NCBI GenBank assembly: GCA_001314815.1
Contig: LJXT01000022.1
Location: 1 to 37,195 of the forward strand
DNA length: 37,195 bases
Reading direction: 5' to 3'
DNA from: Algoriphagus marincola HL-49
GTDB lineage: Bacteria > Bacteroidota > Bacteroidia > Cytophagales > Cyclobacteriaceae
The first letter of the stretch is position 1. Every line of letters begins with the position of its first letter. The notes below the pieces were generated by a model. It saw only the letters and a list, made by a program, of their open reading frames with translations, ran no database searches and was not told the DNA's origin. Below, one piece after another: positions 8,495 through 17,020 of this stretch. A program made the translations under genes and the position numbers.

Positions 8495-9195
8495 TGGCAA
8501 ACGGTAATCTCCATTTTTTCCGTTCCATAGTCGAAGGTGACCATTTCTGGACTCAGGCCGGGAATCCCTAATCCTAGGCCTCTGAAAATAAAAATGATTC
8601 CCAAGATGACTCCCAAATAGGGGATCGCTTTTTGAAAATTCATCCGGGTTTTCACTGTGATTATCTGGCTTGAGAACATTAAAAACAGTAAGAGTGGGAT
8701 CGTACCTATTCCAAAGAAAAACATGTAAACTGCTCCCAAATAGGGGCTTTGCATGCCAAGTGCTGCGATGAGTGCCATGTAGACCATACCACATGGGAGA
8801 AGCCCATTGGCTAAGCCTGTAGCAAAAAAGGCAGGTTTTCCTCCTCGCTTTAGGAAGTAGGATAGCTTTTGTCTGACCCATCTTACCAAACCTGAAAAAA
8901 TGGATACTTGAAGCAGTTGCTCTGATTTTTTGTAATTGAGTGACAGTAAGACTAAAACTACCCCCATGGCAATAGAGAAACCTTGTTGGATTCCAGCCAA
9001 AGACATGGAAAAGCCAATAAATCCAATGAGAAGGCCTAAAAGGGCGTAGGTAAAACTTCTGCCAAGATTGTAGAGTATTTTATTCCAAATGAATCCGGAA
9101 TTACTGGCATTTCCCACGGCGAGAGCAATAGGTCCACACATTCCTATGCAGTGGAATGAACCTAGAAAACCCAAAAGAAATGCTGTCCAAATCAT
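8491..9195 (-). CDS. Sulfite exporter TauE/SafE-like (DsbD_2) membrane protein of the cbb3 cluster
   Basis: 234 aa from the ATG that overlaps the ccoH stop (ATGA, 4 bp). A start 23 codons upstream is possible but would lie inside ccoH. It is very hydrophobic, with about six TM helices. The N-terminal helix carries HCIGMCGP (H15, C16, C20) and a later helix carries LLPCGMVY, the paired-cysteine pattern of the DsbD_2/CcdA-like superfamily often annotated as TauE/SafE. It sits at the end of the cbb3 cluster, as in other Bacteroidota, where a role in copper handling or thiol transfer for oxidase assembly is likely. Actual sulfite export is doubtful. Confidence 0.82.
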   Translation of the reverse strand: MIWTAFLLGFLGSFHCIGMCGPIALAVGNASNSGFIWNKILYNLGRSFTYALLGLLIGFIGFSMSLAGIQQGFSIAMGVVLVLLSLNYKKSEQLLQVSIFSGLVRWVRQKLSYFLKRGGKPAFFATGLANGLLPCGMVYMALIAALGMQSPYLGAVYMFFFGIGTIPLLLFLMFSSQIITVKTRMNFQKAIPYLGVILGIIFIFRGLGLGIPGLSPEMVTFDYGTEKMEITVCH

Positions 9196-9620
9196 CAGAT
9201 TGTAATTTTCTTCTCTTGATAGAATTCTGTTCCGTTTTCGGTCCAAGTGAGTTGAACTCTCCAATATCCAGGTTTTAGGCTGGCGATGGATATTTGTTTT
9301 TTTCCTGACTCGATGATTTCTACCGGCAGGCTTTGGTCAAGGCTTACATCCGAAGGGCGGTAGAGATTTAGGTTCCCTTTTGCGCCGAGTGGTAGGTCTA
9401 GGATGACTGCTTTAGATTGGGAATCAAAAGCTAAAACTTCCCGATCAAGAAGGAGCGTGGAAGACTCCCTGTCGATCTGTTCTTGGTATTTGATCTCTGC
9501 TTCATAATAATTATCCCTTACCAGCTCAATCCCATCCATTCTTACAGAGATAATCACCATGGTCATGATGATCCCTATGAAAGCAATGATTGAAAGTAAA
9601 ATTCCTTTTCCCCAGTCCAT
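9195..9620 (-). CDS. ccoH: CcoH/FixH-like cbb3 oxidase assembly protein
   Basis: 141 aa with one N-terminal TM helix (~7-28), then an extracytoplasmic beta-rich domain that begins with the FixH-typical segment DNYYEAEIKYQEQID (~36-50). CcoH/FixH is needed for stable cbb3 oxidase assembly, where it interacts with CcoP. It lies 4 bp downstream of ccoG and overlaps the following gene by 4 bp, so it is part of the same transcript. Confidence 0.88.
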   Translation of the reverse strand: MDWGKGILLSIIAFIGIIMTMVIISVRMDGIELVRDNYYEAEIKYQEQIDRESSTLLLDREVLAFDSQSKAVILDLPLGAKGNLNLYRPSDVSLDQSLPVEIIESGKKQISIASLKPGYWRVQLTWTENGTEFYQEKKITI

Positions 9621-9624
9621 AGTA

Positions 9625-11043
9625 TTATTCTTTTGATGTAGGAGCCATAAAGCTCGTTTCTATTTTATCAATTTCTTTATCCGCATGCACCAGGGAAAGT
9701 TGAATTTCTTGCTGTGGGCGGTTTACGCTCTTTTGATCAGTGACGATGAAAAACCGTCCTTCCACTTTGGATTGAGGCTCAAGCACCCAATTTTGTCCGC
9801 CGACGATTTCTACATCCATTCCTTCTACCAAGGAAGAAAGATCCACCGTTTGAGGTTCGAAGGTTTTATTGATGAGGGTGATTTGATAGAGATTTGAAAC
9901 CGTACCATTATCCCGCATCTGATAGGTCATTCCAGGGAATCTTGTCACTGTAGCCTGAAGCTCATCACGAGTAGCAATCAATGATATAAATCCAGCCACC
10001 AAAATAACCAACACAACTGAATACGCTTTGACCCGGTTGGTGATTAGTTTCTGAAAGCCTTGTTGGATACTGTTTTCTGATGCATATCGAATAAGGCCTT
10101 TAGGACGGTCCACTTTGACCATTACTTCATCACAAGCATCAATGCAAGCCGTACAATTGACACACTCCATTTGTACTCCATTTCGTATATCAATGCCTGT
10201 CGGACATACCTGCACACAAAGATTACAGTCTACACAATCTCCAAGAGGAGTTTCTTCGACTTTATTTTTCCGAATCGGTCCTCTAGGCTCTCCCCGTACG
10301 TAATCATACATGACGTTGATAGAGTTATTATCCAAAAGCACTCCTTGTAGTCTACCATAGGGGCAGACCACTGTACATGCTTGCTCTCTAAACCAGGTGA
10401 AGACGAACATGAATATCCCTGAAAATGCAACCAAGCCAATAAAGCCGGCCAAGTTAGCCGTAGGTGGCTGGGTGACGATCTCTCTGACCTGATCGATTCC
10501 GATCAAATAAGCCATCACCAAATGTCCGATCAAAAGAGAGATTAAACCAAAAATTAGAAGCTTTGATCCTTTTTTGATAATCTTTTCACCATTCCAAGGC
10601 ATGGCATCCAAAGCACGCTGTTGATTGGCATCTCCTTCGATCATGTATTCGATCTTGCGGAAAACCATTTCCATGAAAAGTGTCTGGGGACAAGCCCAAC
10701 CACACCATATTCTCCCAAATATCACAGTAAACAAGATGATAAAGACAAAGAATATTAAGAGAAGGAATATCAATAAATGGGTGTCTTGTGGCCAGAAAAC
10801 CGCTCCAAAAATGATGAATTTCCGCTCAAAAATATTGAAAAGAAGCCAAGGTCTGCCACCTACCTGAATGAATGGACCGGCAAATAAAATAGCTAATAGG
10901 ATCCACGACAGATAGGTGCGGTATTTGTAAAAGAAACCCTTTACTTTTTTAGGGTAGACCCAGTTTCGTTTACCATCATCTTGGACAGTTGACAGGGAAT
11001 CCCGGAAAGTATTCGGATCGAGATGTGGATTTTTCTTTGCCAT
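9625..11043 (-). CDS. ccoG: Cytochrome c oxidase accessory protein CcoG (FixG/RdxA)
   Basis: 472 aa. Several TM helices surround WCGWACPQ (~113-120) and QACTVVCPYGR (~221-231). Two [4Fe-4S] ferredoxin motifs follow: C270-x2-C-x2-C-x3-C280-P and C294-x2-C-x2-C-x3-C304. The C-terminal third is an Ig-like extracytoplasmic domain. CcoG is reported to act as a cupric reductase supplying Cu(I) for the cbb3 CuB site. It lies 53 bp downstream of ccoP, and that gap holds a perfect 12-bp hairpin. Downstream coupling to ccoH is tight. Confidence 0.96.
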   Translation of the reverse strand: MAKKNPHLDPNTFRDSLSTVQDDGKRNWVYPKKVKGFFYKYRTYLSWILLAILFAGPFIQVGGRPWLLFNIFERKFIIFGAVFWPQDTHLLIFLLLIFFVFIILFTVIFGRIWCGWACPQTLFMEMVFRKIEYMIEGDANQQRALDAMPWNGEKIIKKGSKLLIFGLISLLIGHLVMAYLIGIDQVREIVTQPPTANLAGFIGLVAFSGIFMFVFTWFREQACTVVCPYGRLQGVLLDNNSINVMYDYVRGEPRGPIRKNKVEETPLGDCVDCNLCVQVCPTGIDIRNGVQMECVNCTACIDACDEVMVKVDRPKGLIRYASENSIQQGFQKLITNRVKAYSVVLVILVAGFISLIATRDELQATVTRFPGMTYQMRDNGTVSNLYQITLINKTFEPQTVDLSSLVEGMDVEIVGGQNWVLEPQSKVEGRFFIVTDQKSVNRPQQEIQLSLVHADKEIDKIETSFMAPTSKE

Positions 11044-11060
11044 AATGAGAGAATAGTTAA

Positions 11061-11089
11061 AGACTGTCAGAGAATCACTCTGACAGTCT
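11061..11089 (-). other. Perfect 12-bp inverted repeat between ccoP and ccoG
   Basis: AGACTGTCAGAG and its exact complement flank a five-base loop (11073-11077). The repeat fills the ccoP-ccoG gap. In the direction of transcription no T tract follows, so it looks more like an mRNA processing or stabilising hairpin, or a leaky attenuator, than a full terminator. Confidence 0.75.
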
Positions 11090-11096
11090 AAATATA

Positions 11097-12017
11097 TTAA
11101 AGTGCAGCAACCACGCTTGTGCTATCAGTCACCACTTCTTCTTGCGTAGGCGTATAAAGTTCCCCTTGTGGGTCTTTTGGACTAGCTGGAGTAGTACCGA
11201 CTAGACTTAGGATGTAACTGGAGACTTGTTGCATTTCCTGTGGAGAAAGCTGATCCTCCCAAGGCACCATCCCTTTGCTGACTACGCCATATTTCACTAC
11301 AGAGAAAACATCGTTGATAGATCCTCCATGGATCCAGTATTGATCTGTCAGGTTTGGACCTACGCCACCCCCGCCGTCTGCAGCATGACAAGCAGCACAG
11401 TTGGCTTCGAAGATTGACTTTCCTACAGCTAATCCAGATTCAGAATCATCAACAGTGACATTCGTCTCGTCTATGGATGCTGCAAGATTTGCCATTCTTG
11501 CTTCTGCAGCTATGGCCTCAATTCTAAGCTCTTCCTGATACTCTTCCACGCCTGTGAGTCCTAAGCCTAGGACAGAATAATAAGTGAAGTATCCTACGCC
11601 GTAGATAATTGTCAATATGAAAACCCACTGAAGCCAAGGCGGCATGAAGTTGTCTAGCTCTGTGATGCCGTCATAGGAGTGATCGGCCATCATTTTTGCT
11701 TTTTCTTCTTTGCCTCCTACAGTATCCATTTTACCAGTGACAAAGCGTTCTTTGAACTTCTCCCACCAGCTTGGTTCATTAGCCAATTCTGGATTTTCAT
11801 TTCGGAATACAGCAACCATAAAGGTCATCAAATAGACCATCAGAACTAGTAAAAGAATAATTACCAGAAGGACTATACCGAGGATAATCAGTAAGGTCAA
11901 TTGTCCAGGATCCATTGCTTGAATATCTGAGTACCAATTGGAGCTTTCTGTTTGTCCAAAAGCAAGCTGAGTGGGTAGCCACCCGATTGTGAATAGAAAT
12001 ATGAGAAACTTTTTCAT
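11097..12017 (-). CDS. ccoP: cbb3 oxidase subunit III, CcoP (mono-haem)
   Basis: 306 aa. Membrane segments lie at ~1-21 (possibly a signal), ~40-72 and ~128-150. A cytochrome c domain follows with a single haem site C207-A-A-C-H211; a Met in GMVPWEDQ is the likely axial ligand. Proteobacterial CcoP has two haems c. This protein has only two cysteines, so it can bind one haem; the region after the first TM is charged linker instead. CcoP passes electrons from periplasmic donors to CcoO. Its ATG overlaps the ccoQ stop by 4 bp. Confidence 0.93.
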   Translation of the reverse strand: MKKFLIFLFTIGWLPTQLAFGQTESSNWYSDIQAMDPGQLTLLIILGIVLLVIILLLVLMVYLMTFMVAVFRNENPELANEPSWWEKFKERFVTGKMDTVGGKEEKAKMMADHSYDGITELDNFMPPWLQWVFILTIIYGVGYFTYYSVLGLGLTGVEEYQEELRIEAIAAEARMANLAASIDETNVTVDDSESGLAVGKSIFEANCAACHAADGGGGVGPNLTDQYWIHGGSINDVFSVVKYGVVSKGMVPWEDQLSPQEMQQVSSYILSLVGTTPASPKDPQGELYTPTQEEVVTDSTSVVAAL

Positions 12018-12199
12018 GGCTGGGATGGGGTTATATCGTCGTCATTTTCCATTGGTAGAGATTTCAGGTGGTCCACTACGTCTTTTGGGATAGACTTTAC
12101 CCAAAAGAAAACCCCCAAGAAAAACGTAACAAAGATGAGCAATGAAATCACTGGATAGATTTCAATATTTTCGATTGATCTTAAAACTTCTTTATGCAT
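12014..12199 (-). CDS. ccoQ: cbb3 oxidase CcoQ-like subunit
   Basis: 61 aa with one TM helix (~15-34, starting YPVISLLIFVTFFLGVFFWV) and a short acidic cytoplasmic tail. Size, topology and position between ccoNO and ccoP identify it as CcoQ, the small subunit that stabilises the cbb3 complex. It starts 12 bp after ccoNO ends and overlaps ccoP by 4 bp. Confidence 0.85.
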   Translation of the reverse strand: MHKEVLRSIENIEIYPVISLLIFVTFFLGVFFWVKSIPKDVVDHLKSLPMENDDDITPSQP

Positions 12200-12211
12200 G
12201 ATTTCTTCGGT

Positions 12212-14338
12212 TTAATTGGATGCGGTAGCATTGATATCTGTCCCAAGTCGCTGTAGGTAAGCGATCAGTGCTACGATTTCTGTGTTTGGAAGTACTTCCA
12301 CGCCGGCATCTTTCAGATTGGTCACAATCTGATCAGCTTGGCTTTCCAAATCTGCCATGGCTTGCTGGTCATACCCTTCAGGGTACGGTACGCCAAGTTT
12401 TTGAAGCGTTCTGATTTTGGCTGGTAGATGTGAGTAGTCCATGATATTCTCTTTCATCCAAGGATAAGGGGGCATCAATGATCCCGGTGACATCGTTCTT
12501 GGATCCTCCATATGGAAGTAGTGCCAAGAATCAGGGTATTTGCCACCTACCCGATGCAAGTCTGGACCAGTTCGCTTAGAGCCCCACAAGAAAGGTCTGT
12601 CATAGACGAATTCTCCCGCCTTTGAATATTCACCATATCGCTCTGTCTCGAATCGGAACGGTCGGATCATTTGTGAGTGACAGCCTACACAACCATTGGC
12701 GATGTATAGATCTCTACCTTCCAACTCTAGTGGAGTATAAGGTTTCACTGAAGCGATGGTTGGTACATTTGACTTAACGAGAATCGTAGGGATGATTTCG
12801 ATTGCTCCACCAATTGCGATGGCGATGGTAGCCAAAACAGTAAAGAATACTGGCTTGCGCTCCCATGCTCTGTGCCAAAATTCTCCCGCAGGATTGTAGT
12901 TTTTAGCCAAAGCTGGTGCCTGATCTTCTTCATAAGCTTGGAAGCTTCCTTTCTTAGCTGTCATGAACATATTGTATACCATGATGATGGCTCCAGTCAA
13001 GTAAAGAAGTCCACCAAATGCTCTTAGCATATACATGGGTACAAGCTCTACAACAGTCTGTAGGAAATTGCCATAAGCCAATCGACCCATTTCATTAAAC
13101 TCACGAAGCATCAAGAACTGGGTAAGAGCCGCTACATACATCGGAAGTGCATAGAAGATGATTCCGAGTGTGCCAATCCAGAAGTGAGTATTGGCAAGTT
13201 TTTGTGAGTAAATGGTGGTTTTGAATAGTCTTGGCCACATCCAATACAGCATTCCGAAGGTTAAGAATCCATTCCACCCCAATCCGCCAATGTGTACGTG
13301 TGCTACGATCCAGTCAGTGTAGTGGGCGATAGCGTTGACATTTTTCAATGATAGCATCGGACCCTCAAAGGTGGACATACCATAGGCTGTCACTGCCACG
13401 ACCATAAACTTCAATACTGGTTCATTCCGCACTTTATCCCAAGCACCTCTAAGTGTCAGGAGACCATTCACCATACCACCCCAAGAAGGAGCAATTAGCA
13501 TCACAGAGAAGACTGTACCTAATACCTGAGCCCACTCAGGAAGAGCAGTGTAGAGCAAGTGGTGAGGTCCTGCCCACATGTAGATAAAGATCAAAGACCA
13601 AAAGTGGATAATGGAAAGCTTGTAGGAATAAACTGGTCTATTCGCAGCTTTAGGAAGAAAGTAATACATCAAGCCAAGGAATGGGGTAGTCAAGAAGAAT
13701 GCTACTGCATTGTGTCCATACCACCACTGAACCAAGGCATCCTGAACACCTGCATAAGCAGAGTAACTCTTCAGGAAGTTGACTGGAAGTGCAAGAGAGT
13801 TGAAGATGTGAAGTACTGCTACCGTCACAAAGGAGGCTAGGTAAAACCAAATGGCCACATACATGTGACGCTCACGACGCTTGATCAGCGTACCGATCAT
13901 GTTGGCACCAAAGGCTACCCAAACTAATGCAATGGCAATATCGATTGGCCATTCTAGTTCGGCATACTCCTTAGAGGTGGTCAATCCTAATGGAAGCGTA
14001 ATGGCTGCTGCCAAAATGATTAATTGCCAGCCCCAAAAGTGAAACCAGCTGAGGCCCTTGTTCCACATAGGGGTCTTCAAGAGTCTTGGCATGGAGTAAT
14101 AAACCCCTGCAAAGATTGCATTACCTACAAAGGCAAAGATCACCGCATTGGTGTGCAGTGGTCGAATCCTTCCAAAGGTCGTGTAAGGGTTGCCTAAGTT
14201 TGCTTCAGGCCAGAAAAGCTGCGTGGCTGCTATGACCCCCACGAGCATCCCCACTATACCCCAGATAATCGTCGCGGCTCCAAAGTACTTGACAATTTTA
14301 TTGTCGTAATGGAACCTTTCCAGTGTAGCGTCATTCAT
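12212..14338 (-). CDS. ccoNO: Fused cbb3 oxidase subunits I and II (CcoN-CcoO)
   Basis: 708 aa. Residues ~1-480 are CcoN, a 12-helix haem-copper core. Likely metal ligands are H62 (low-spin haem b), H209, H259 and H260 (CuB), and H347/H349 (haem b3 and b); Y253 is the probable cross-linked tyrosine. Residues ~495-700 are CcoO, with one TM anchor (~497-517) and one haem c site C550-V-G-C-H554. The oxidase reduces O2 with high affinity and pumps protons. The fusion is usual in Bacteroidota, whereas proteobacteria have separate genes. The start overlaps ccoS by 8 bp. Confidence 0.97.
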   Translation of the reverse strand: MNDATLERFHYDNKIVKYFGAATIIWGIVGMLVGVIAATQLFWPEANLGNPYTTFGRIRPLHTNAVIFAFVGNAIFAGVYYSMPRLLKTPMWNKGLSWFHFWGWQLIILAAAITLPLGLTTSKEYAELEWPIDIAIALVWVAFGANMIGTLIKRRERHMYVAIWFYLASFVTVAVLHIFNSLALPVNFLKSYSAYAGVQDALVQWWYGHNAVAFFLTTPFLGLMYYFLPKAANRPVYSYKLSIIHFWSLIFIYMWAGPHHLLYTALPEWAQVLGTVFSVMLIAPSWGGMVNGLLTLRGAWDKVRNEPVLKFMVVAVTAYGMSTFEGPMLSLKNVNAIAHYTDWIVAHVHIGGLGWNGFLTFGMLYWMWPRLFKTTIYSQKLANTHFWIGTLGIIFYALPMYVAALTQFLMLREFNEMGRLAYGNFLQTVVELVPMYMLRAFGGLLYLTGAIIMVYNMFMTAKKGSFQAYEEDQAPALAKNYNPAGEFWHRAWERKPVFFTVLATIAIAIGGAIEIIPTILVKSNVPTIASVKPYTPLELEGRDLYIANGCVGCHSQMIRPFRFETERYGEYSKAGEFVYDRPFLWGSKRTGPDLHRVGGKYPDSWHYFHMEDPRTMSPGSLMPPYPWMKENIMDYSHLPAKIRTLQKLGVPYPEGYDQQAMADLESQADQIVTNLKDAGVEVLPNTEIVALIAYLQRLGTDINATASN

Positions 14339-14516
14339 TGGACTTTTGTTTTAAAGGTTGATTTTTCGTTGTTTTTTTATGATTGTCAAAGAGAATCCTC
14401 ACCGATGGAGTGTAGTCATCATCAAACTGTCCACCTTTCATTGCTTTGAAGAAAAGAAATAGAAAGGTCACCGCCAGAATCAAACTCAACCCGATTAGAA
14501 TAAATATTACTTCCAT
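14331..14516 (-). CDS. ccoS: cbb3 oxidase maturation protein CcoS
   Basis: 61 aa. One N-terminal TM helix is followed by the family's FFKAMKGGQFDDDYTPSVRILFD block. CcoS is needed to insert haem or copper cofactors into CcoN. It lies 3 bp after ccoI and overlaps ccoNO by 8 bp, the common ccoI-ccoS-ccoNO order of Bacteroidota. Confidence 0.92.
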   Translation of the reverse strand: MEVIFILIGLSLILAVTFLFLFFKAMKGGQFDDDYTPSVRILFDNHKKTTKNQPLKQKSNE

Positions 14517-14519
14517 GCT

Positions 14520-16949
14520 TTAGGGCTTTGATTGCGTTAAGAGTCCTTTGCGCCATGCTAAGAAATTGGTAGAAAGCGTGGTGAAAAGAACTACTGAAAT
14601 ACTTGATAGAGGCATCAAAACAGCACAGATCACAGGGCTCAAAATACCTTGTACTGCCAGGCTGATACCGACAATATTGTATAGGAAACTCAGGGCGAAA
14701 CTTGCCTTGATGACATTCCTGCTTTGCTTGGCAAAAGCCAAAAACTCCGGGATTTTTTCGAAAGAATCAGCGTCTAAAATGGCATCACTTGCTGGGGAAA
14801 AATGGCTGACCCGGTCTGATATCGCTATTCCAACTTCACTTTCCTGCAAGGCTCCGGCATCATTCAATCCATCACCGACCATCAGCGTTTGGCGGCTATC
14901 CTGATTCAACTTTTTGATGTATTGTAGTTTGTCATTTGGTCCCTGCTGGAAATTATAATGGATGTCACTCCCCAGAAGGTTTTGGAGCGATTTCATTTCA
15001 TGACTGTGATCGCCGGAAAGCAGGTGAAGCTCATACTCGTTTTCTAAATGGGATACAACTTCCTTAGCTTTAGCTCGTAAGCCGGATTGGATATGGAAAT
15101 ATCCAAGGATTACTTCCGAGACACTGAAGTAAACCAGATTGCCTGATTCTACCGAAAGCCCGTTTTTGACACCGCAAAATGTCTCGGACCCCACTTTGAC
15201 TGGCTGTCCCAGATACTCTCCCTGAATACCCTGTCCTTTGATTTCGGATACATGCTCTAAAGTCGCCGAGGCTACATCGCCAAGCCAAACATTGATTCGA
15301 TTGCTCAGTGGATGAGTAGATCGTGCCACCAGAGATTTTAGAATAGACTTTGATTCTTCAGAGAGTTTTTCTCCCTGATAAGAAACACTAGCCTTTGCCG
15401 GGTCTGTCAAGGTGCCAGTTTTATCAAAAATAAGCGTGTCCACCAAGGCTAAGCGCTCTACCACACTGGCGTTTTTGAGGTAGAATTTTCCCCTGCCGAA
15501 AATCCTAAGGGTATTTCCTAAAGTGAAAGGAGTGGACATGGCAAGTGCGCAGGGGCAAGCAACTATCAGTACCGAAACAAAGGCTTTTACACCCATGGAA
15601 ACATCCATAGGAATCCACGCCAACAAGGCAATCAAGGCGATGCTAATGACGGTCCAGGTGAAAACTCCAGAAACCTGATTGGAAAGCGGTTCCAGTAGTT
15701 TGTCTTTCGATTTTTCGAAGCTTTCATTGTTCCATAGATCGGTGAGATAGCCCTGAGAAGGTGACTTTTGAACTGTCAATAGAACTGGTTCGCCTTTTTG
15801 CCGACCTCCTGCATAGATCAATTCTCCCTTACGCTTTGGAACTGGCACTTCTTCACCGGTGACAAAGCTGTAATCGACTTGAGCGCTTTCACTCAATAGA
15901 AGAGAATCTGCTGGAATTAACTCTTCATCGCGGACCAAGATTACATCACCAACCTCCAGCCTCGTCAGTGGGATGACTTCTTCTCGATTCTGGACTAATT
16001 TGGTGACAGCAATGGGGAAATAAGACTTGTAATCTCGATCAAACTCAAGTGCAGAGAAGGTTTTTTGCTGGTAGATTTTTCCAAGAAGCAAAAAGAATAA
16101 AAGCCCTCCTAGGCTATCCATGTACCCTGCATTGCCGAAGGCGAAAATTTCCCATAGGCTATATAAAAACAAGGATGCAATGCCCAAAACAATGGGGATA
16201 TCCATATTGATCCGTCGCTGCTTGATGGAGTTCCAGGCGGAGAGGTAATAATCACTTGCAGAATAAGTGACTACGGGAATAGCCAAAAGCACATTAAGAT
16301 AATTGAAAAGGCTTCGGAAGTTTTCTGCTATCAGCTCTACTTCTGAGAAGTACTCAGGAATACTAAACAGCATCATATTTCCAAAGCAAAAACCTGCTAC
16401 AGCGAGTCTTTTTACAGTGCGTCTATCTGCTTTGCCGGTTTTTTCTTTCTTGTCAAGGTGAGATAGGGCTATTTTGGGTTCGTAGCCAATGGTAGAGAGT
16501 AGGCTCACCACTTCTTGAAGATTGATCTTTTCCTTCAAAAACTTGATCTGTACCTTTTTCTTGATGAAATCCACTCGGCTACTGATGATTCCGGGATGGA
16601 TTTGGTATAGATTTTCGAGTAGCCAAATGCAAGAAGCACAATGGATCAAAGGGATATGGAATGTCACGTGACATTCACTTTCGTTTTGGAAGTCTAGAAG
16701 TTTTTGGGCTGTTTCTTCGTCGTTTAGATAGTCAAACCGATTGGCTTTACCTTTCTTTTCCTTCTGACTTTCTCCCGGGAAAGATTCTAAATCATAGTAG
16801 GTACAAAGGTCATTCTCTGACAAAACCTCATACACAAGCTTACAACCTTGGCAACAAAATACCTTTTCGTCGATCTTCAACGAATCATTTTCACATAACT
16901 CACCACAGTGGTAGCAATGTGTTTTTTCGGTAGTTGCTGGGTTAAGCAT
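14520..16949 (-). CDS. ccoI: Copper-translocating P1B-type ATPase CcoI
   Basis: 809 aa from ATG at 16949, which is preceded by the A-rich stretch usual for this phylum; a GTG five codons upstream (16964) is the alternative. Order of parts: a Cys-rich N-terminal metal-binding module (CYHCGELC...CCQGC), a heavy-metal-associated domain with CASC (~104-107), TM helices, an actuator loop with TGEEVPV, the ion-binding CPC in TM6 (~465-467), phosphorylation DKTGTLT (D~509) and the GDGLNDAGAL hinge. CcoI exports Cu(I) for cbb3 assembly. A TGAC-N4-GTCA palindrome lies just upstream. Confidence 0.95.
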   Translation of the reverse strand: MLNPATTEKTHCYHCGELCENDSLKIDEKVFCCQGCKLVYEVLSENDLCTYYDLESFPGESQKEKKGKANRFDYLNDEETAQKLLDFQNESECHVTFHIPLIHCASCIWLLENLYQIHPGIISSRVDFIKKKVQIKFLKEKINLQEVVSLLSTIGYEPKIALSHLDKKEKTGKADRRTVKRLAVAGFCFGNMMLFSIPEYFSEVELIAENFRSLFNYLNVLLAIPVVTYSASDYYLSAWNSIKQRRINMDIPIVLGIASLFLYSLWEIFAFGNAGYMDSLGGLLFFLLLGKIYQQKTFSALEFDRDYKSYFPIAVTKLVQNREEVIPLTRLEVGDVILVRDEELIPADSLLLSESAQVDYSFVTGEEVPVPKRKGELIYAGGRQKGEPVLLTVQKSPSQGYLTDLWNNESFEKSKDKLLEPLSNQVSGVFTWTVISIALIALLAWIPMDVSMGVKAFVSVLIVACPCALAMSTPFTLGNTLRIFGRGKFYLKNASVVERLALVDTLIFDKTGTLTDPAKASVSYQGEKLSEESKSILKSLVARSTHPLSNRINVWLGDVASATLEHVSEIKGQGIQGEYLGQPVKVGSETFCGVKNGLSVESGNLVYFSVSEVILGYFHIQSGLRAKAKEVVSHLENEYELHLLSGDHSHEMKSLQNLLGSDIHYNFQQGPNDKLQYIKKLNQDSRQTLMVGDGLNDAGALQESEVGIAISDRVSHFSPASDAILDADSFEKIPEFLAFAKQSRNVIKASFALSFLYNIVGISLAVQGILSPVICAVLMPLSSISVVLFTTLSTNFLAWRKGLLTQSKP

Positions 16950-16994
16950 GATTTTATTTTTCACAAAAATTTAATAATTAATAGCTGGATTTCA

Positions 16995-17006
16995 TGACGT
17001 TTGTCA
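16995..17006 (-). promoter_or_regulatory. Candidate CRP/FNR-family palindrome before ccoI
   Basis: TGAC-GTTT-GTCA, within the longer ATGAC-N4-GTCAT, has the same 4-4-4 layout as the hemN and cbb3-leader sites but different half-sites. It is centred 51 bp before the ccoI ATG, in the only sizeable gap (71 bp) between the first two genes of the cluster. It could be an internal promoter operator or chance. Confidence 0.35.
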
Positions 17007-17020
17007 TAATTTTTATTGAT

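Noticed and set aside
8363-8881. 172-aa open frame on the minus strand across the hemN 3' end and the DsbD_2-like gene
   Set aside because: It overlaps two well-supported genes in other frames and has no recognisable domain; its composition looks like a frame shadow.
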